From NCBI RefSeq assembly GCF_001625355.1, contig NZ_JSEE01000003.1, positions 124,001 to 188,000 of the forward strand: DNA of 64,000 nucleotides, read 5' to 3'. The stretch comes from Marinomonas sp. TW1 (lineage in GTDB: Bacteria; Pseudomonadota; Gammaproteobacteria; Pseudomonadales; Marinomonadaceae). Within the stretch, counting starts at the first letter, position 1. Each line of letters opens with the position of its first letter. The notes beneath the pieces were generated by a model that saw only the letters and a list, made by a program, of their open reading frames with translations, was not told the DNA's origin and did not search any database. The position numbers and the translations under genes are program-made. Below are positions 9,054 through 17,018 of the stretch, in pieces.

Positions 9054-9764
9054 TTAAGATGGGCGGTTTAAGACAATGACACGGCCTTTTAGTTTTTGTT
9101 GTTGGGAAACGATGACCGTCAGGGTAATTAGATGATCATCGTCTGGGTTGATGATGCCGCTGGTGTATCTGGCTGGAATGAACTGGCCAAATTCAGTGTA
9201 GGGAATGGCGGCGGCGTTCTTTTTCGCCAAATAAGCAGACCCTTTTAAAGGCAGAACATAGTGGCTGGCGGCTTTTTGATAGTAAAGGGCTTCTGAATAA
9301 TGGGCTGGGTATTTCTCGATGCAAATTCGAGCCGTGTTACTTTCCCATAGTGGCCATACTTGAACTTGTTTCTTTTCTAATTTTGAGTCTACGGTGCCAG
9401 TAGAGACTTTCTGCAATGTTTGAGGTTGATTTGTTAAAGTCATTTTAGGGAATCGAATCGTGCAAAGCGTGGCATTGGGAGTCAGTAAAGTAAGCACACT
9501 GGATTGCTGGATGGGTAACCAAACCGCTTGGTAGGGTTTTAAATTTACTGAGTGTTGCTCTGATTGCAGATGAACTTCCCCTTTTATGACGAAGCAAAAA
9601 CAATGGTCAGCGGGTCGGTAAAGTCGCGAAGGTGTCGCGGCTTGATTGAGGTGTTCATGGACGATCAAAACATCCTCTTGTTGGTGTATAATGCTGCGTT
9701 TGCTTTCACCGTAAAGAGGGTGCTGGATAACAGGGAGTGTATTATGGTCTGTTTGACTCACCAT
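9054..9764 (-). CDS. Cupin-fold protein of unknown function
   Basis: A 236-residue cytoplasmic protein with what looks like two cupin modules: FCFVIKGEVHL with LKPYQAVWLP at about 52-86, and HYVLPLKGSAYL at about 168-178. The first half resembles the sensor domain of AraC-type regulators, but there is no helix-turn-helix, so direct DNA binding is not expected. The usual metal-binding His pairs are not clearly conserved. It stands alone, convergent with the acetyltransferase gene and divergent from parC. AAGG about 7 bases before the ATG supports the start. Confidence 0.7.
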   Translation of the reverse strand: MVSQTDHNTLPVIQHPLYGESKRSIIHQQEDVLIVHEHLNQAATPSRLYRPADHCFCFVIKGEVHLQSEQHSVNLKPYQAVWLPIQQSSVLTLLTPNATLCTIRFPKMTLTNQPQTLQKVSTGTVDSKLEKKQVQVWPLWESNTARICIEKYPAHYSEALYYQKAASHYVLPLKGSAYLAKKNAAAIPYTEFGQFIPARYTSGIINPDDDHLITLTVIVSQQQKLKGRVIVLNRPS

Positions 9765-9839
9765 CTTGAACCTTTTGTTAGATCCATCCTATTAAAGCAT
9801 GAGAAAATAGCCCTTACCATTAGAATCTTGCCATGAGAG

Positions 9840-9869
9840 TTGCAGTGTGTCATGGAGATTCTTTATAGT
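9840..9869 (+). promoter_or_regulatory. Candidate sigma-70 promoter of parC
   Basis: TTGCAG (9840-9845), 18-base spacer, TATAGT (9864-9869, 5 of 6 to the -10 consensus). It would give a leader of about 70 bases. Confidence 0.35.
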
Positions 9870-9947
9870 TGAGCCCAGAGAAAAAGCATATTGTTGCACC
9901 CATGCTGTTAGCTTGTAGATTTAAACGATAGAAGAAGGAATGCTTCC

Positions 9948-12251
9948 TTGAGTGAGTTGTCAAATTTTGAGTCTAATGAAACGCTTTCATTAAAAGACTA
10001 TACCGAAAAAGCGTACTTGAACTACTCCATGTACGTTATTCTAGACCGTGCTTTACCTCACATTGGAGATGGTCTAAAACCCGTACAACGTCGCATTATT
10101 TATGCCATGAGTGAACTGGGGCTTAAGGCAACCGCTAAGTACAAAAAATCCGCACGTACGGTCGGGGATGTATTGGGTAAGTTTCATCCACATGGTGACA
10201 GTGCCTGTTACGAAGCCATGGTGTTAATGGCGCAGCCTTTTTCTTATCGCTATCCATTAGTGGATGGACAAGGTAACTGGGGGGCTCCAGATGATCCTAA
10301 GTCATTTGCGGCTATGCGTTATACCGAATCACGTCTGTCAAAATACGCCGATGTATTACTCAAAGAAGTGTCTCAAGGTACCGTAGATTGGGTACCAAAC
10401 TTTGATGGAACGCTACAAGAGCCATCGGTATTGCCTGCTCGTCTGCCTAATCTATTGTTGAACGGTACTACAGGTATTGCGGTTGGTATGGCGACGGACA
10501 TTCCGCCTCATAACTTGAGAGAGGTGGGGGAAGCCTGTATTCACTTGTTGAATAACCCTAACGCCGATCTAGAAGACTTGTTGAATTTTGTGCAAGGACC
10601 GGATTTTCCGACCGGTGGTGAGATCATTACGCCAAAAAGCGACATCGTCAAATTATACGAAACTGGCAAAGGGCAGATTAAAGCCCGGGCTCGTTTTGAA
10701 ATGGAAGAAGGTGAGATTGTCATCACTGAACTGCCACATCAAGTGTCAGGTAGTAAAATCCTTGAGCAAATTGCCGCTCAGATGCAAGCCAAAAAACTAC
10801 CAATGGTGGTGGATCTTCGTGACGAATCAGATCATGAAAACCCGACTCGTTTGGTGATTGTGCCTAAATCAAACCGTGTTGATATTGACTCTGTGATGAC
10901 GCATTTGTTTGCGACAACGGATTTGGAAAAGTCCTATCGCGTGAATATGAATGTCATTGGACTAGATGGTTTGCCACAGGTTAAACCACTTAAGAATTTC
11001 TTGTCTGAATGGCTGCGTTTTCGAATCGACGTGGTGCGCAAACGTCTGCAGTTTCGTTTGGACAAAGTACTCAACCGTCTACATATCTTAGAAGGTTTGT
11101 TGATCGCGTATTTGAACATTGATGAAGTGATTGAAATCATTCGTCATGAAGACAAACCCAAGGTTGAGTTAATGGCGCGCTTTGGCTTGAGTGATATACA
11201 AGCAGAAGCGATTCTTGAATTGAAGTTGCGTCACTTGGCGAAACTGGAAGAAATTCGCATCAAGAGTGAGCAGGATGAACTTGAGAAAGAGCGTAAAACG
11301 CTAGAAGGCTTATTGTCTTCTGATCGTAAGCTGAAAAAACTTATTTCTGATGAAATACAAGAGGCTGTCGATCTGTTTGGTGACGATCGCCGTACCCCAA
11401 TAGTTGCTCGTAAAGAAGCTCAAGCTTTTAGTGAAGAGGATCTGTTGTCGAATGATCCCATTACTGTGGTGATTTCAAAACAAGGTTGGATACGCGCGGC
11501 GAAAGGCCATGATATTGATGTGCAAGGCTTAAGTTACAAGTCTGGTGACGAATTCTTGATCAGCACCAAAGGTCGCTCAAATCAGACGTTAGTCTTGTTT
11601 GCGTCGAATGGGCGAACCTATTCTATTAAAGCGCATACTCTGCCGTCTGCACGTGGGCAAGGAGAGCCGATTACGGGGCGTATTTCTTTAGAGAAAGACT
11701 CGACGATTGTTGCGGCGGTGTTAGACAAAGAAGAGGCGCATTACCTAGTCGCCAGTGATGCTGGTTATGGTTTTGTTGCGCAATTGAAAGATTTGTATGC
11801 TAAAAATAAAGCAGGTAAGGCAACTCTGAGTCTGCCTGCAGGGGCTAAGGTTTTGTCACCCGTTGGGGTCGCGAGTACAGAAACGGGACGAGTTGTTGCA
11901 ATATCTAATGAGGGACGTATGTTAGTATTTGACGTCGCTTCATTGCCGCAGATGGCAAAAGGTAAAGGCAACAAGATGATCAGTATCCCAAGTGCTCGTG
12001 CAGCGCAGGGCGAAGAGCTGGTCGTGGCGATGGCATGTGTTCAACCCGAGGATTTGTTGGTGGCTTTGTCTGGTAAACGTTTTATGAACTTTACCGAAAA
12101 AGACTTACAAGAATACATGGGAGAGCGTGGCCGTCGTGGCTTGAAGTTACCAAGAGGTTTCCAACGAATTGATGGTCTGGAAGTGAAAGTAGGCGAAGGC
12201 AAAGTAACTTCGACTGTGGCCACCCCTGATGCAGATTTGTTCGAAAGGTAA
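9948..12251 (+). CDS. parC: DNA topoisomerase IV subunit A
   Basis: Breakage-reunion subunit of topoisomerase IV, which decatenates daughter chromosomes. Catalytic Tyr125 lies in [10 protein letters not shown]. The quinolone-resistance region reads [12 protein letters not shown] with Ser85 and Glu89, aligned with wild-type Ser80 and Glu84 of E. coli ParC, so the sequence shows no classical resistance change. The start is TTG 9948: AAGGA ends 8 bases upstream, and the nearby ATG at 9940 opens only a three-codon frame that stops at 9951. 767 residues is normal. parE is not adjacent. Confidence 0.96.
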   Translation: MSELSNFESNETLSLKDYTEKAYLNYSMYVILDRALPHIGDGLKPVQRRIIYAMSELGLKATAKYKKSARTVGDVLGKFHPHGDSACYEAMVLMAQPFSYRYPLVDGQGNWGAPDDPKSFAAMRYTESRLSKYADVLLKEVSQGTVDWVPNFDGTLQEPSVLPARLPNLLLNGTTGIAVGMATDIPPHNLREVGEACIHLLNNPNADLEDLLNFVQGPDFPTGGEIITPKSDIVKLYETGKGQIKARARFEMEEGEIVITELPHQVSGSKILEQIAAQMQAKKLPMVVDLRDESDHENPTRLVIVPKSNRVDIDSVMTHLFATTDLEKSYRVNMNVIGLDGLPQVKPLKNFLSEWLRFRIDVVRKRLQFRLDKVLNRLHILEGLLIAYLNIDEVIEIIRHEDKPKVELMARFGLSDIQAEAILELKLRHLAKLEEIRIKSEQDELEKERKTLEGLLSSDRKLKKLISDEIQEAVDLFGDDRRTPIVARKEAQAFSEEDLLSNDPITVVISKQGWIRAAKGHDIDVQGLSYKSGDEFLISTKGRSNQTLVLFASNGRTYSIKAHTLPSARGQGEPITGRISLEKDSTIVAAVLDKEEAHYLVASDAGYGFVAQLKDLYAKNKAGKATLSLPAGAKVLSPVGVASTETGRVVAISNEGRMLVFDVASLPQMAKGKGNKMISIPSARAAQGEELVVAMACVQPEDLLVALSGKRFMNFTEKDLQEYMGERGRRGLKLPRGFQRIDGLEVKVGEGKVTSTVATPDADLFER

Positions 12252-12257
12252 GAAATT

Positions 12258-12336
12258 GGTTGTGACTGAATAACACCTAGGTCACAACCTAATGATAAGG
12301 TGTTAACTCGGCGTTACTGAATGTTTAAGTAACGCC
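12258..12336 (+). promoter_or_regulatory. Three inverted repeats, two mutually exclusive, ahead of the bfr pair
   Basis: GGTTGTGAC 12258-12266 pairs with GTCACAACC 12281-12289. TAACACCT 12271-12278 pairs with AGGTGTTA 12298-12305, which is incompatible with the first because the arms interleave. GGCGTTACT 12310-12318 pairs with AGTAACGCC 12328-12336, just before the ribosome binding site GAGGAG. None has a T-run, so these are not standard terminators; the first may end parC and the set may be a regulatory leader. Confidence 0.45.
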
Positions 12337-12354
12337 ACTTGTGAGGAGAGAAAT

Positions 12355-12828
12355 ATGAAAGGCAGTCAGAAAGTAATTGATAGTCTGAATGCATTGTTGG
12401 CTAATGAACTGGCCGCAATTGATCAGTACTTCATTCACTCTCGCATGTACGATGATTGGGGTTTAAACAAGCTTTATGAGCGTTTGAATCACGAAATGGA
12501 AGAAGAAACTCAGCACTCAGATTGGCTAATTAAGCGTATTTTGTTCTTGGAAGGCGTGCCTTGCATGACGAAACGACGTGATCTTTTGGTTGGGTCCGAT
12601 GTTCGTTCAATGATGCAGAATGATCTAACACTTGAGCTAGAAGTCGTTAGCAGTGTCCGTGGTGCGATTAAAATCTGTGAAGAAGAAGGCGACTATCAAA
12701 CTCGCGAGACGCTAGAAAAGCTTCTGTTTGATACCGAAGAAGATCATGTTTATTGGTTGGAGCAGCAGCTTGGCCTAATGGATAAGATTGGCATGCAGAA
12801 CTACTACCAATCTCAGATGGGTAACTAG
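12355..12828 (+). CDS. bfr: Bacterioferritin subunit with ferroxidase site, lacking the heme Met
   Basis: Iron-storage 24-mer subunit of 157 residues. The diiron ferroxidase ligands are all present: Glu18, Glu51, His54, Glu94, Glu128 and His131 (numbering one ahead of E. coli after residue 112). The heme axial ligand Met52 of E. coli Bfr is Thr52 here (EEETQHSD), so a homodimer of this subunit should not bind heme in the usual way. A strong GAGGAG precedes the ATG. It is 9 bp upstream of a second bfr gene with the opposite pattern and faces bfd. Confidence 0.93.
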   Translation: MKGSQKVIDSLNALLANELAAIDQYFIHSRMYDDWGLNKLYERLNHEMEEETQHSDWLIKRILFLEGVPCMTKRRDLLVGSDVRSMMQNDLTLELEVVSSVRGAIKICEEEGDYQTRETLEKLLFDTEEDHVYWLEQQLGLMDKIGMQNYYQSQMGN

Positions 12829-12837
12829 GAGCAGGCT

Positions 12838-13302
12838 ATGAAAGGTGATCGCGACGTTGTTGCTAGTTTAAATAAGGTGTTGGCGAACGAGTTAGTAGGA
12901 ATTAACCAATATTTCCTTCACGCTCGTATGTTTAAGGACTTTGGTTTTTCAGCTTTGGATAAAGCCGATTACAAAACCTCAATCCAAAAAATGAAAAACG
13001 CGGATCGTTTGATTGAGCGTATTTTATTTTTAGAAGGTTTGCCTAACCTTCAAGACTTAGGTCGACTTCGCATTGGTGAAAACAGCGAAGAAATGATTTC
13101 CGCGAATCTAGAATTTGAGTTGGGTACGGTTGGTGCAGTGAAAGCTGCCATTGAATTATGTGAGCAAAAGCTTGATTTTATGAGCCGTGATACCTTGGAA
13201 AATATTCTGGAAGAGCAAGAAGAGCAGATTGATTGGCTGGAAACGCAGCAACAATTGATTAAAACTTCAGGAATTGAAAACTATCTACAGTCTCAAATGT
13301 AA
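12838..13302 (+). CDS. bfr: Bacterioferritin subunit with heme Met52 but degenerate ferroxidase site
   Basis: Second bacterioferritin, 154 residues. Met52 (QKMKNADR) is conserved, so it should form the inter-subunit heme site, but ferroxidase ligands are lost: Lys51 instead of Glu, Asn54 instead of His, and Gln in place of the last His (EEQEEQIDWLE). Glu18 and Glu94 remain. With the upstream subunit it looks like a heteropolymeric bacterioferritin in which one chain oxidises iron and the other carries heme, as known for two-gene Bfr systems such as Neisseria BfrA/BfrB. AGGAGC precedes the ATG. Confidence 0.93.
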   Translation: MKGDRDVVASLNKVLANELVGINQYFLHARMFKDFGFSALDKADYKTSIQKMKNADRLIERILFLEGLPNLQDLGRLRIGENSEEMISANLEFELGTVGAVKAAIELCEQKLDFMSRDTLENILEEQEEQIDWLETQQQLIKTSGIENYLQSQM

Positions 13303-13317
13303 TAAAACAAAGTAGCA

Positions 13318-13512
13318 TCAAGCAACTTGAAATTGGCTATCGGCTATTTTGATGAGTTCTTGGTTCAGTACTTGTTTCGCGCACTGGCAGCACTTGCCAC
13401 ATTGACTACCAATGCTGTGCTCTTTGTACAGGGCACGCATGGTAGTCGCGCCATCTTGTATTGAAGCTTTGATGTCTTTGTCTGAGACTTTGTTACAAAT
13501 ACATACGTACAT
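13318..13512 (-). CDS. bfd: Bacterioferritin-associated ferredoxin
   Basis: A 64-residue [2Fe-2S] protein that reduces bacterioferritin heme to release stored iron. The Bfd cluster ligands Cys4-x-Cys6 and Cys38-x2-Cys41 are all visible (MYVCIC and QCGKC). It converges on the bfr pair, 15 bp away. Regulation by iron is suggested by a Fur-box-like site in its upstream region (13564-13582). Confidence 0.95.
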   Translation of the reverse strand: MYVCICNKVSDKDIKASIQDGATTMRALYKEHSIGSQCGKCCQCAKQVLNQELIKIADSQFQVA

Positions 13513-13563
13513 GAATGAAAATTACTCTCATTAGTGTTTATATGTTTTGATTTTATTTTTAAT

Positions 13564-13582
13564 GTGAATGATTATCAACATT
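13564..13582 (-). promoter_or_regulatory. Fur-box-like operator upstream of bfd
   Basis: Minus-strand AATGTTGATAATCATTCAC matches the 19-base Fur consensus at 14 positions. A weaker similar stretch overlaps the bfd ribosome binding region (13514-13533). Expression of bfd under iron limitation is the known pattern. Confidence 0.55.
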
Positions 13583-13627
13583 AAAATTCTTATTAACTTG
13601 AGAGTATTGATAGTTTTTTTGAAGTGA

Positions 13628-13660
13628 AAAAAATGGGAGGCCGATTGCCTCCCATTTTTT
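13628..13660 (-). terminator. Bidirectional rho-independent terminator
   Basis: Perfect 13-base arms 13628-13640 and 13648-13660 with a 7-base loop and T-runs on both strands. It lies just past the end of the DsbA-family gene on the minus strand. Confidence 0.85.
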
Positions 13661-13677
13661 ATGCAGATAAGACCGCT

Positions 13678-14319
13678 TTAGTGCTCTTTTTCTGCAATGT
13701 CGTTGAGTACTTTTAAGAAGGATTCTGGGTCATGTGCACCGTGTATCATGTATTTATCATTGATGACATAAGTTGGCACTGATTGGATGTCCATGCTGCG
13801 CAAATGCTTGAGCTTTTTTTCCGTTAAGGTTTTGGCTTCATCGCTCATCGCATAAGCAAGGTCGGTGTCTTTTAAACCCGACGCAAGAGCGATTTTTTCC
13901 AGTACGGCTTGCTGTCCTATGTTCTCGCCATGAGTGAAGTAAGCATGGAACAGCGCAAGCACATAAGGAGTGGCCAGACCTGCTTTGCTGGCCGCAAGGA
14001 CAAACTGATGCGTTAGTTTGGTGTTAGGGATCTGGTCTTTCTCAGTAAAGTTAAATTCAATCCCAGCCTCTTTCCCCACATGTTGTAATGCGTGGCTCAC
14101 TTCATTGAGTTTTTCCTGACTACCAAATTTTGATCCTAAGTAGCTTTCTCGATCCGCGCCGGATAATGGCATATCGGGGTGCAATTCGAATGGCTGCCAA
14201 CGGATATCAATTTTGTAATCTTCACCAAGCTGATCGATGGCTTGTTTTAAACGGGAATAGCCTAGGTAACACCAAGGGCAAACGATGTCTGAAATAATGT
14301 CGATACGAAGATCGGCCAT
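13678..14319 (-). CDS. FrnE-type DsbA family thioredoxin-fold protein
   Basis: 213-residue protein of the DsbA/FrnE/2-hydroxychromene-carboxylate isomerase group. The CPWC redox motif is at residues 14-17 after the first strand (SDIVCPWCYLG), and the cis-Pro strand is SVPTYVIND near 180. There is no signal peptide, so it acts in the cytoplasm; FrnE homologues are linked to oxidative-stress tolerance, but the substrate here is unknown. AGGAG 6 bases before ATG supports the start. It is 23 bp downstream of the tag-like gene and probably co-transcribed. Confidence 0.88.
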   Translation of the reverse strand: MADLRIDIISDIVCPWCYLGYSRLKQAIDQLGEDYKIDIRWQPFELHPDMPLSGADRESYLGSKFGSQEKLNEVSHALQHVGKEAGIEFNFTEKDQIPNTKLTHQFVLAASKAGLATPYVLALFHAYFTHGENIGQQAVLEKIALASGLKDTDLAYAMSDEAKTLTEKKLKHLRSMDIQSVPTYVINDKYMIHGAHDPESFLKVLNDIAEKEH

Positions 14320-14342
14320 GAGTTCTCCTGAATGTAAACGTG

Positions 14343-15017
14343 TTAGTTAATGCTTAGGGCGAGGCATTGGCTGATCTCTGTATAGGATCGTCCGCTTTGC
14401 TGCTGCCAGTGGTTAAAAGCGTCCTGAGCGGCTTGCCAAGCCGATTGCGTGTCTTTTCCTGTGGTGATGATTTGATGATGGCGAAGATAGCCTTCTACGT
14501 CTTTTGTAAGTAAAAAAGTGTCTTTACCCATTGCTCGTAAGGTATAGGGACCAGTATTGCCACCTAAACGAGCTCCGTGCTTTTTAAGGTGTCGCCACAA
14601 ACCAATAATGTTATCGCTAGGCCAATCGGCAATAAAGTGACTAAAAGAAGTGTACTTCTGTTGGCTGTCATGAATCATTAAAGCATTTTGACGGATTGTC
14701 ATGACTTTTCCTAAATGCCGGATGATGCGCTGATCTTTAGCTTTTTCTTCCCACATTTCATCATGAATCAGAAGCATCTTTTCAATATCAAAATGGAAAA
14801 ACACCTCTTCAAAATTGGACCATTTATTACGCACAACTTGCCAGCTAATACCAGATTGAAAGACTTTCTGACTAAAGGCGGATAACCAGCGATCATCCGT
14901 ATGATTTTTTAATTCGTTACTAGCCAAGGGGCGAGACAATCTCTGTTCAAGGGCGCGTTCGCCACCATGTCGTTGGGCGGCACGCTGATAAATGTCTTCA
15001 AAGCGTTCGTAATGCAT
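14343..15017 (-). CDS. tag: DNA-3-methyladenine glycosylase I (Tag) family protein
   Basis: Base-excision glycosylase family of the helix-hairpin-helix superfamily. GISWQVVRNKWSNFEEVFFHFD matches the Tag core around the substrate pocket, and RIIRHLGKVMTIRQNA the following helix. The zinc-snap Cys/His residues of E. coli Tag at the two ends are missing, as in several proteobacterial homologues. The first 31 codons together with 48 bp of upstream DNA are exactly repeated next door (14925-15206). AGGA 6 bases before ATG 15017 supports the start. Confidence 0.85.
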   Translation of the reverse strand: MHYERFEDIYQRAAQRHGGERALEQRLSRPLASNELKNHTDDRWLSAFSQKVFQSGISWQVVRNKWSNFEEVFFHFDIEKMLLIHDEMWEEKAKDQRIIRHLGKVMTIRQNALMIHDSQQKYTSFSHFIADWPSDNIIGLWRHLKKHGARLGGNTGPYTLRAMGKDTFLLTKDVEGYLRHHQIITTGKDTQSAWQAAQDAFNHWQQQSGRSYTEISQCLALSIN

Positions 15018-15206
15018 TAAGGTGTCCTATTTTCGAGCTATAACAAAGCCTGTGCGCTTGCTGCTCAAGGGGCGAGACAATCTCTGTTCAAGGGCGCGTT
15101 CGCCACCATGTCGTTGGGCGGCACGCTGATAAATGTCTTCAAAGCGTTCGTAATGCATTAAGGTGTCCTATTTTCGAGCTATAACAAAGCCTGTGCGCTT
15201 GCTGCT
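14925..15206. repeat. Perfect 141-bp tandem duplication over the 5' end of tag
   Basis: Unit 1 is 14925-15065 and unit 2 is 15066-15206; I found no difference between them. Each unit contains the ribosome binding site, start and first 31 codons of tag plus 48 bp upstream. The unit is a multiple of three, but the 48-bp spacer has an in-frame TAG, so the outer start does not fuse to the real gene. Confidence 0.97.
15030..15158 (-). pseudogene. Truncated duplicate of the tag 5' end
   Basis: The outer copy starts at ATG 15158, encodes the first 31 residues of Tag identically, then reads 11-12 codons of former leader DNA before a TAG at about 15028-15030. Since the outer copy keeps its own ribosome binding site, any transcript from further upstream would make this short peptide as well as Tag. 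Confidence 0.7.
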
Positions 15207-15336
15207 GGTGGCCTCTTTATTGGGCAAGTTTATCATAAGCTGAGTGGTAGATTTGGCAGAAGTTAAGGAGATTTAGTATTGAGAAAGAAGAGTTTGTTTT
15301 ATAATGCGCGAAAATGATCGAATCGAGAGACATGGC

Positions 15337-16062
15337 ATGACACATTTAAGCGTTAACCTGAACAAAATTGGTCTATTACGTAATTCCCGTGGGCGCAACT
15401 ATCCAAACATGGTTGAAATGGCAGAACGTACCCTAACGTTAGGCGCCTTTGGTGTCACCATTCATCCACGACCAGATCAGCGTCATGCAACGTATCAAGA
15501 TGCTTATGATTTAAAAGATTTGTTAAAACGTTTTCCATCTGCAGAGTTGAATATAGAAGGCTTTCCTGATGCCAAATTCTTAGAAGTGGTTGAGGAAGTG
15601 GTGCCACATCAATGCACATTGGTACCGGATGATCCAAATCAATTAACCTCAGACCATGGTTGGAATCTGGCTCGTGATCAAGATGCTTTGCGCCCTGTGA
15701 TTGCAAAACTCAAGCAGAAAGGCATTCGAGTCGTGCTGTTTATGGACCCAGTAGCAGAAAACATGCAACTGGCGAAAGACATAGGGGCTGACCGGGTTGA
15801 ATTGTATACCGAAGCCTATGCTAATGCTTATGGCACAGAAGGCGCGGAGGCGGTGCTGGCTCAATATCAGCAGGCGGCGCAAGCGGCGGTGATGGCCGGT
15901 TTGGGGGTGAACGCGGGCCACGATTTGGATCTGAATAACGTTGAAGCCTTGTGCGCGCCGGGTCATATTGCTGAAGTGTCAATTGGGCATGCTTTGACAG
16001 CAGAGGCATTGGACCTTGGTTGGGACCAGGTCGTACAAGCTTATCTGGCGAAGCTATCTTAG
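15337..16062 (+). CDS. pdxJ: Pyridoxine 5'-phosphate synthase
   Basis: Condenses 1-deoxyxylulose 5-phosphate with 3-amino-2-oxopropyl phosphate to give pyridoxine 5'-phosphate, the last step of the DXP-dependent B6 pathway. TIM-barrel signatures seen are SVNLNKIGLLRNSRG at the N-terminus, VTIHPRPDQRH, LNIEG, and NAGHDLDLNN. I start it at ATG 15337 (241 residues), where GAGAGA lies about 7 bases upstream and the alignment to PdxJ begins; an ATG at 15304 would add eleven charged residues. It is not next to recO or acpS as in E. coli. Confidence 0.95.
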   Translation: MTHLSVNLNKIGLLRNSRGRNYPNMVEMAERTLTLGAFGVTIHPRPDQRHATYQDAYDLKDLLKRFPSAELNIEGFPDAKFLEVVEEVVPHQCTLVPDDPNQLTSDHGWNLARDQDALRPVIAKLKQKGIRVVLFMDPVAENMQLAKDIGADRVELYTEAYANAYGTEGAEAVLAQYQQAAQAAVMAGLGVNAGHDLDLNNVEALCAPGHIAEVSIGHALTAEALDLGWDQVVQAYLAKLS

Positions 16063-16098
16063 TTTGGTTGCTCATGTTAAGCCATGGGAGCCGCGTCG

Positions 16099-16683
16099 AT
16101 GACGTCTAATAAACGTTCTGAGTGTGAGGTTTGTGGCTTCTTACAGTCACAATGTGTTTGCGCCTGGATACCCTTATTGACAAGTCGCTTGAAGATTTTG
16201 GTTGTACAAGATCGTAAAGAGGCATCACACGCAAAAAATACAGTCACGTTATTGCGTCTGGCTTTGCCATCAGTAGAGTGTATTGATAGTGATGATGTGT
16301 CGCGTTTGTCGCACTTAGATGTCAACACTTGGCGTGTGTTGTTTCCCGGTCAGGGGGCGACACCTGTTGAGTCGATTACTGAGGGTCAAAAAAGCCAAAT
16401 AGAAGGGGTTATTTTGCTTGACGCTACTTGGCGAAAAGCAAAGAAATTGCTACTCAGTGAACCGCTTCTGCACGGTTTTAAAAGGTTGTCGTTTGAGCAA
16501 CCACCTGTTGGGGCCTATGCCATTAGAAAGTCACCAAATGATCAGGCACTATCAACCTTGGAAGCGTGTGCTTATTGCATTGAACAGCTGTGTGCAGAAG
16601 ATATGCAAGGTTTACGTGATTTTATGCAACAGGCTCATGCTTGGCAGTGGCGTCGACAACCAAAGCAACACCAACACCGTTAG
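16099..16683 (+). CDS. tapT: DTW-domain tRNA-uridine aminocarboxypropyltransferase
   Basis: Family of E. coli TapT (YfiP), which transfers the 3-amino-3-carboxypropyl group of SAM to uridine 47 of tRNA (acp3U). The signature LLDATWRKAKKLL stands for the DTW motif, and the N-terminal Cys-rich zinc motif CEVCGFLQSQCVC is present. ATG 16099 (194 residues) is preferred over 16084 because GGGAG sits 8 bases before it. It follows pdxJ by 36 bp on the same strand. Confidence 0.85.
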   Translation: MTSNKRSECEVCGFLQSQCVCAWIPLLTSRLKILVVQDRKEASHAKNTVTLLRLALPSVECIDSDDVSRLSHLDVNTWRVLFPGQGATPVESITEGQKSQIEGVILLDATWRKAKKLLLSEPLLHGFKRLSFEQPPVGAYAIRKSPNDQALSTLEACAYCIEQLCAEDMQGLRDFMQQAHAWQWRRQPKQHQHR

Positions 16684-16724
16684 GTGGTGGGCAGTCAATT
16701 TGAAATGAGGTGGAGAGATAAATC

Positions 16725-17018
16725 GTGGATAAGCAAACTGAAATTGAAGCGGCGGTATTGCGTCGTTTGTTAAAACACCTAGATGACAACAAAACAGTAC
16801 AAAATATTGACTTAATGAATCTTGCAGGTTTTTGTCGAAACTGTTTGAGTAAGTGGTATATGGCAGAAGCTGAAAATCAAGGTGTTGAAGTAAGTTATGA
16901 TGAAGCGCGTGAATATGTGTACGGTGAACCCTATGAGGCTTGGAAGGTGAAACATCAACCAAAGGCCACGGCCGAGCAATTAGCCGCTTTTGATGCTAAG
17001 TCTCAGTCTAAAAAATAG
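16725..17018 (+). CDS. DUF1244 family protein
   Basis: A 97-residue conserved proteobacterial protein with no established function. It carries the family core GFCRNCLSKWYMAEA and EAREYVYGEPYEAWK; the two Cys of CRNC are conserved in the family. Start is GTG 16725 preceded by GGAGAG. Its end overlaps the lapG start by 26 bp, so it appears to be the first gene of the lapGD unit. Confidence 0.85.
   Translation: MDKQTEIEAAVLRRLLKHLDDNKTVQNIDLMNLAGFCRNCLSKWYMAEAENQGVEVSYDEAREYVYGEPYEAWKVKHQPKATAEQLAAFDAKSQSKK

Noticed and set aside
9960..10330. Quinolone-resistance substitutions in ParC
   Set aside because: The key positions equivalent to Ser80 and Glu84 are wild type.
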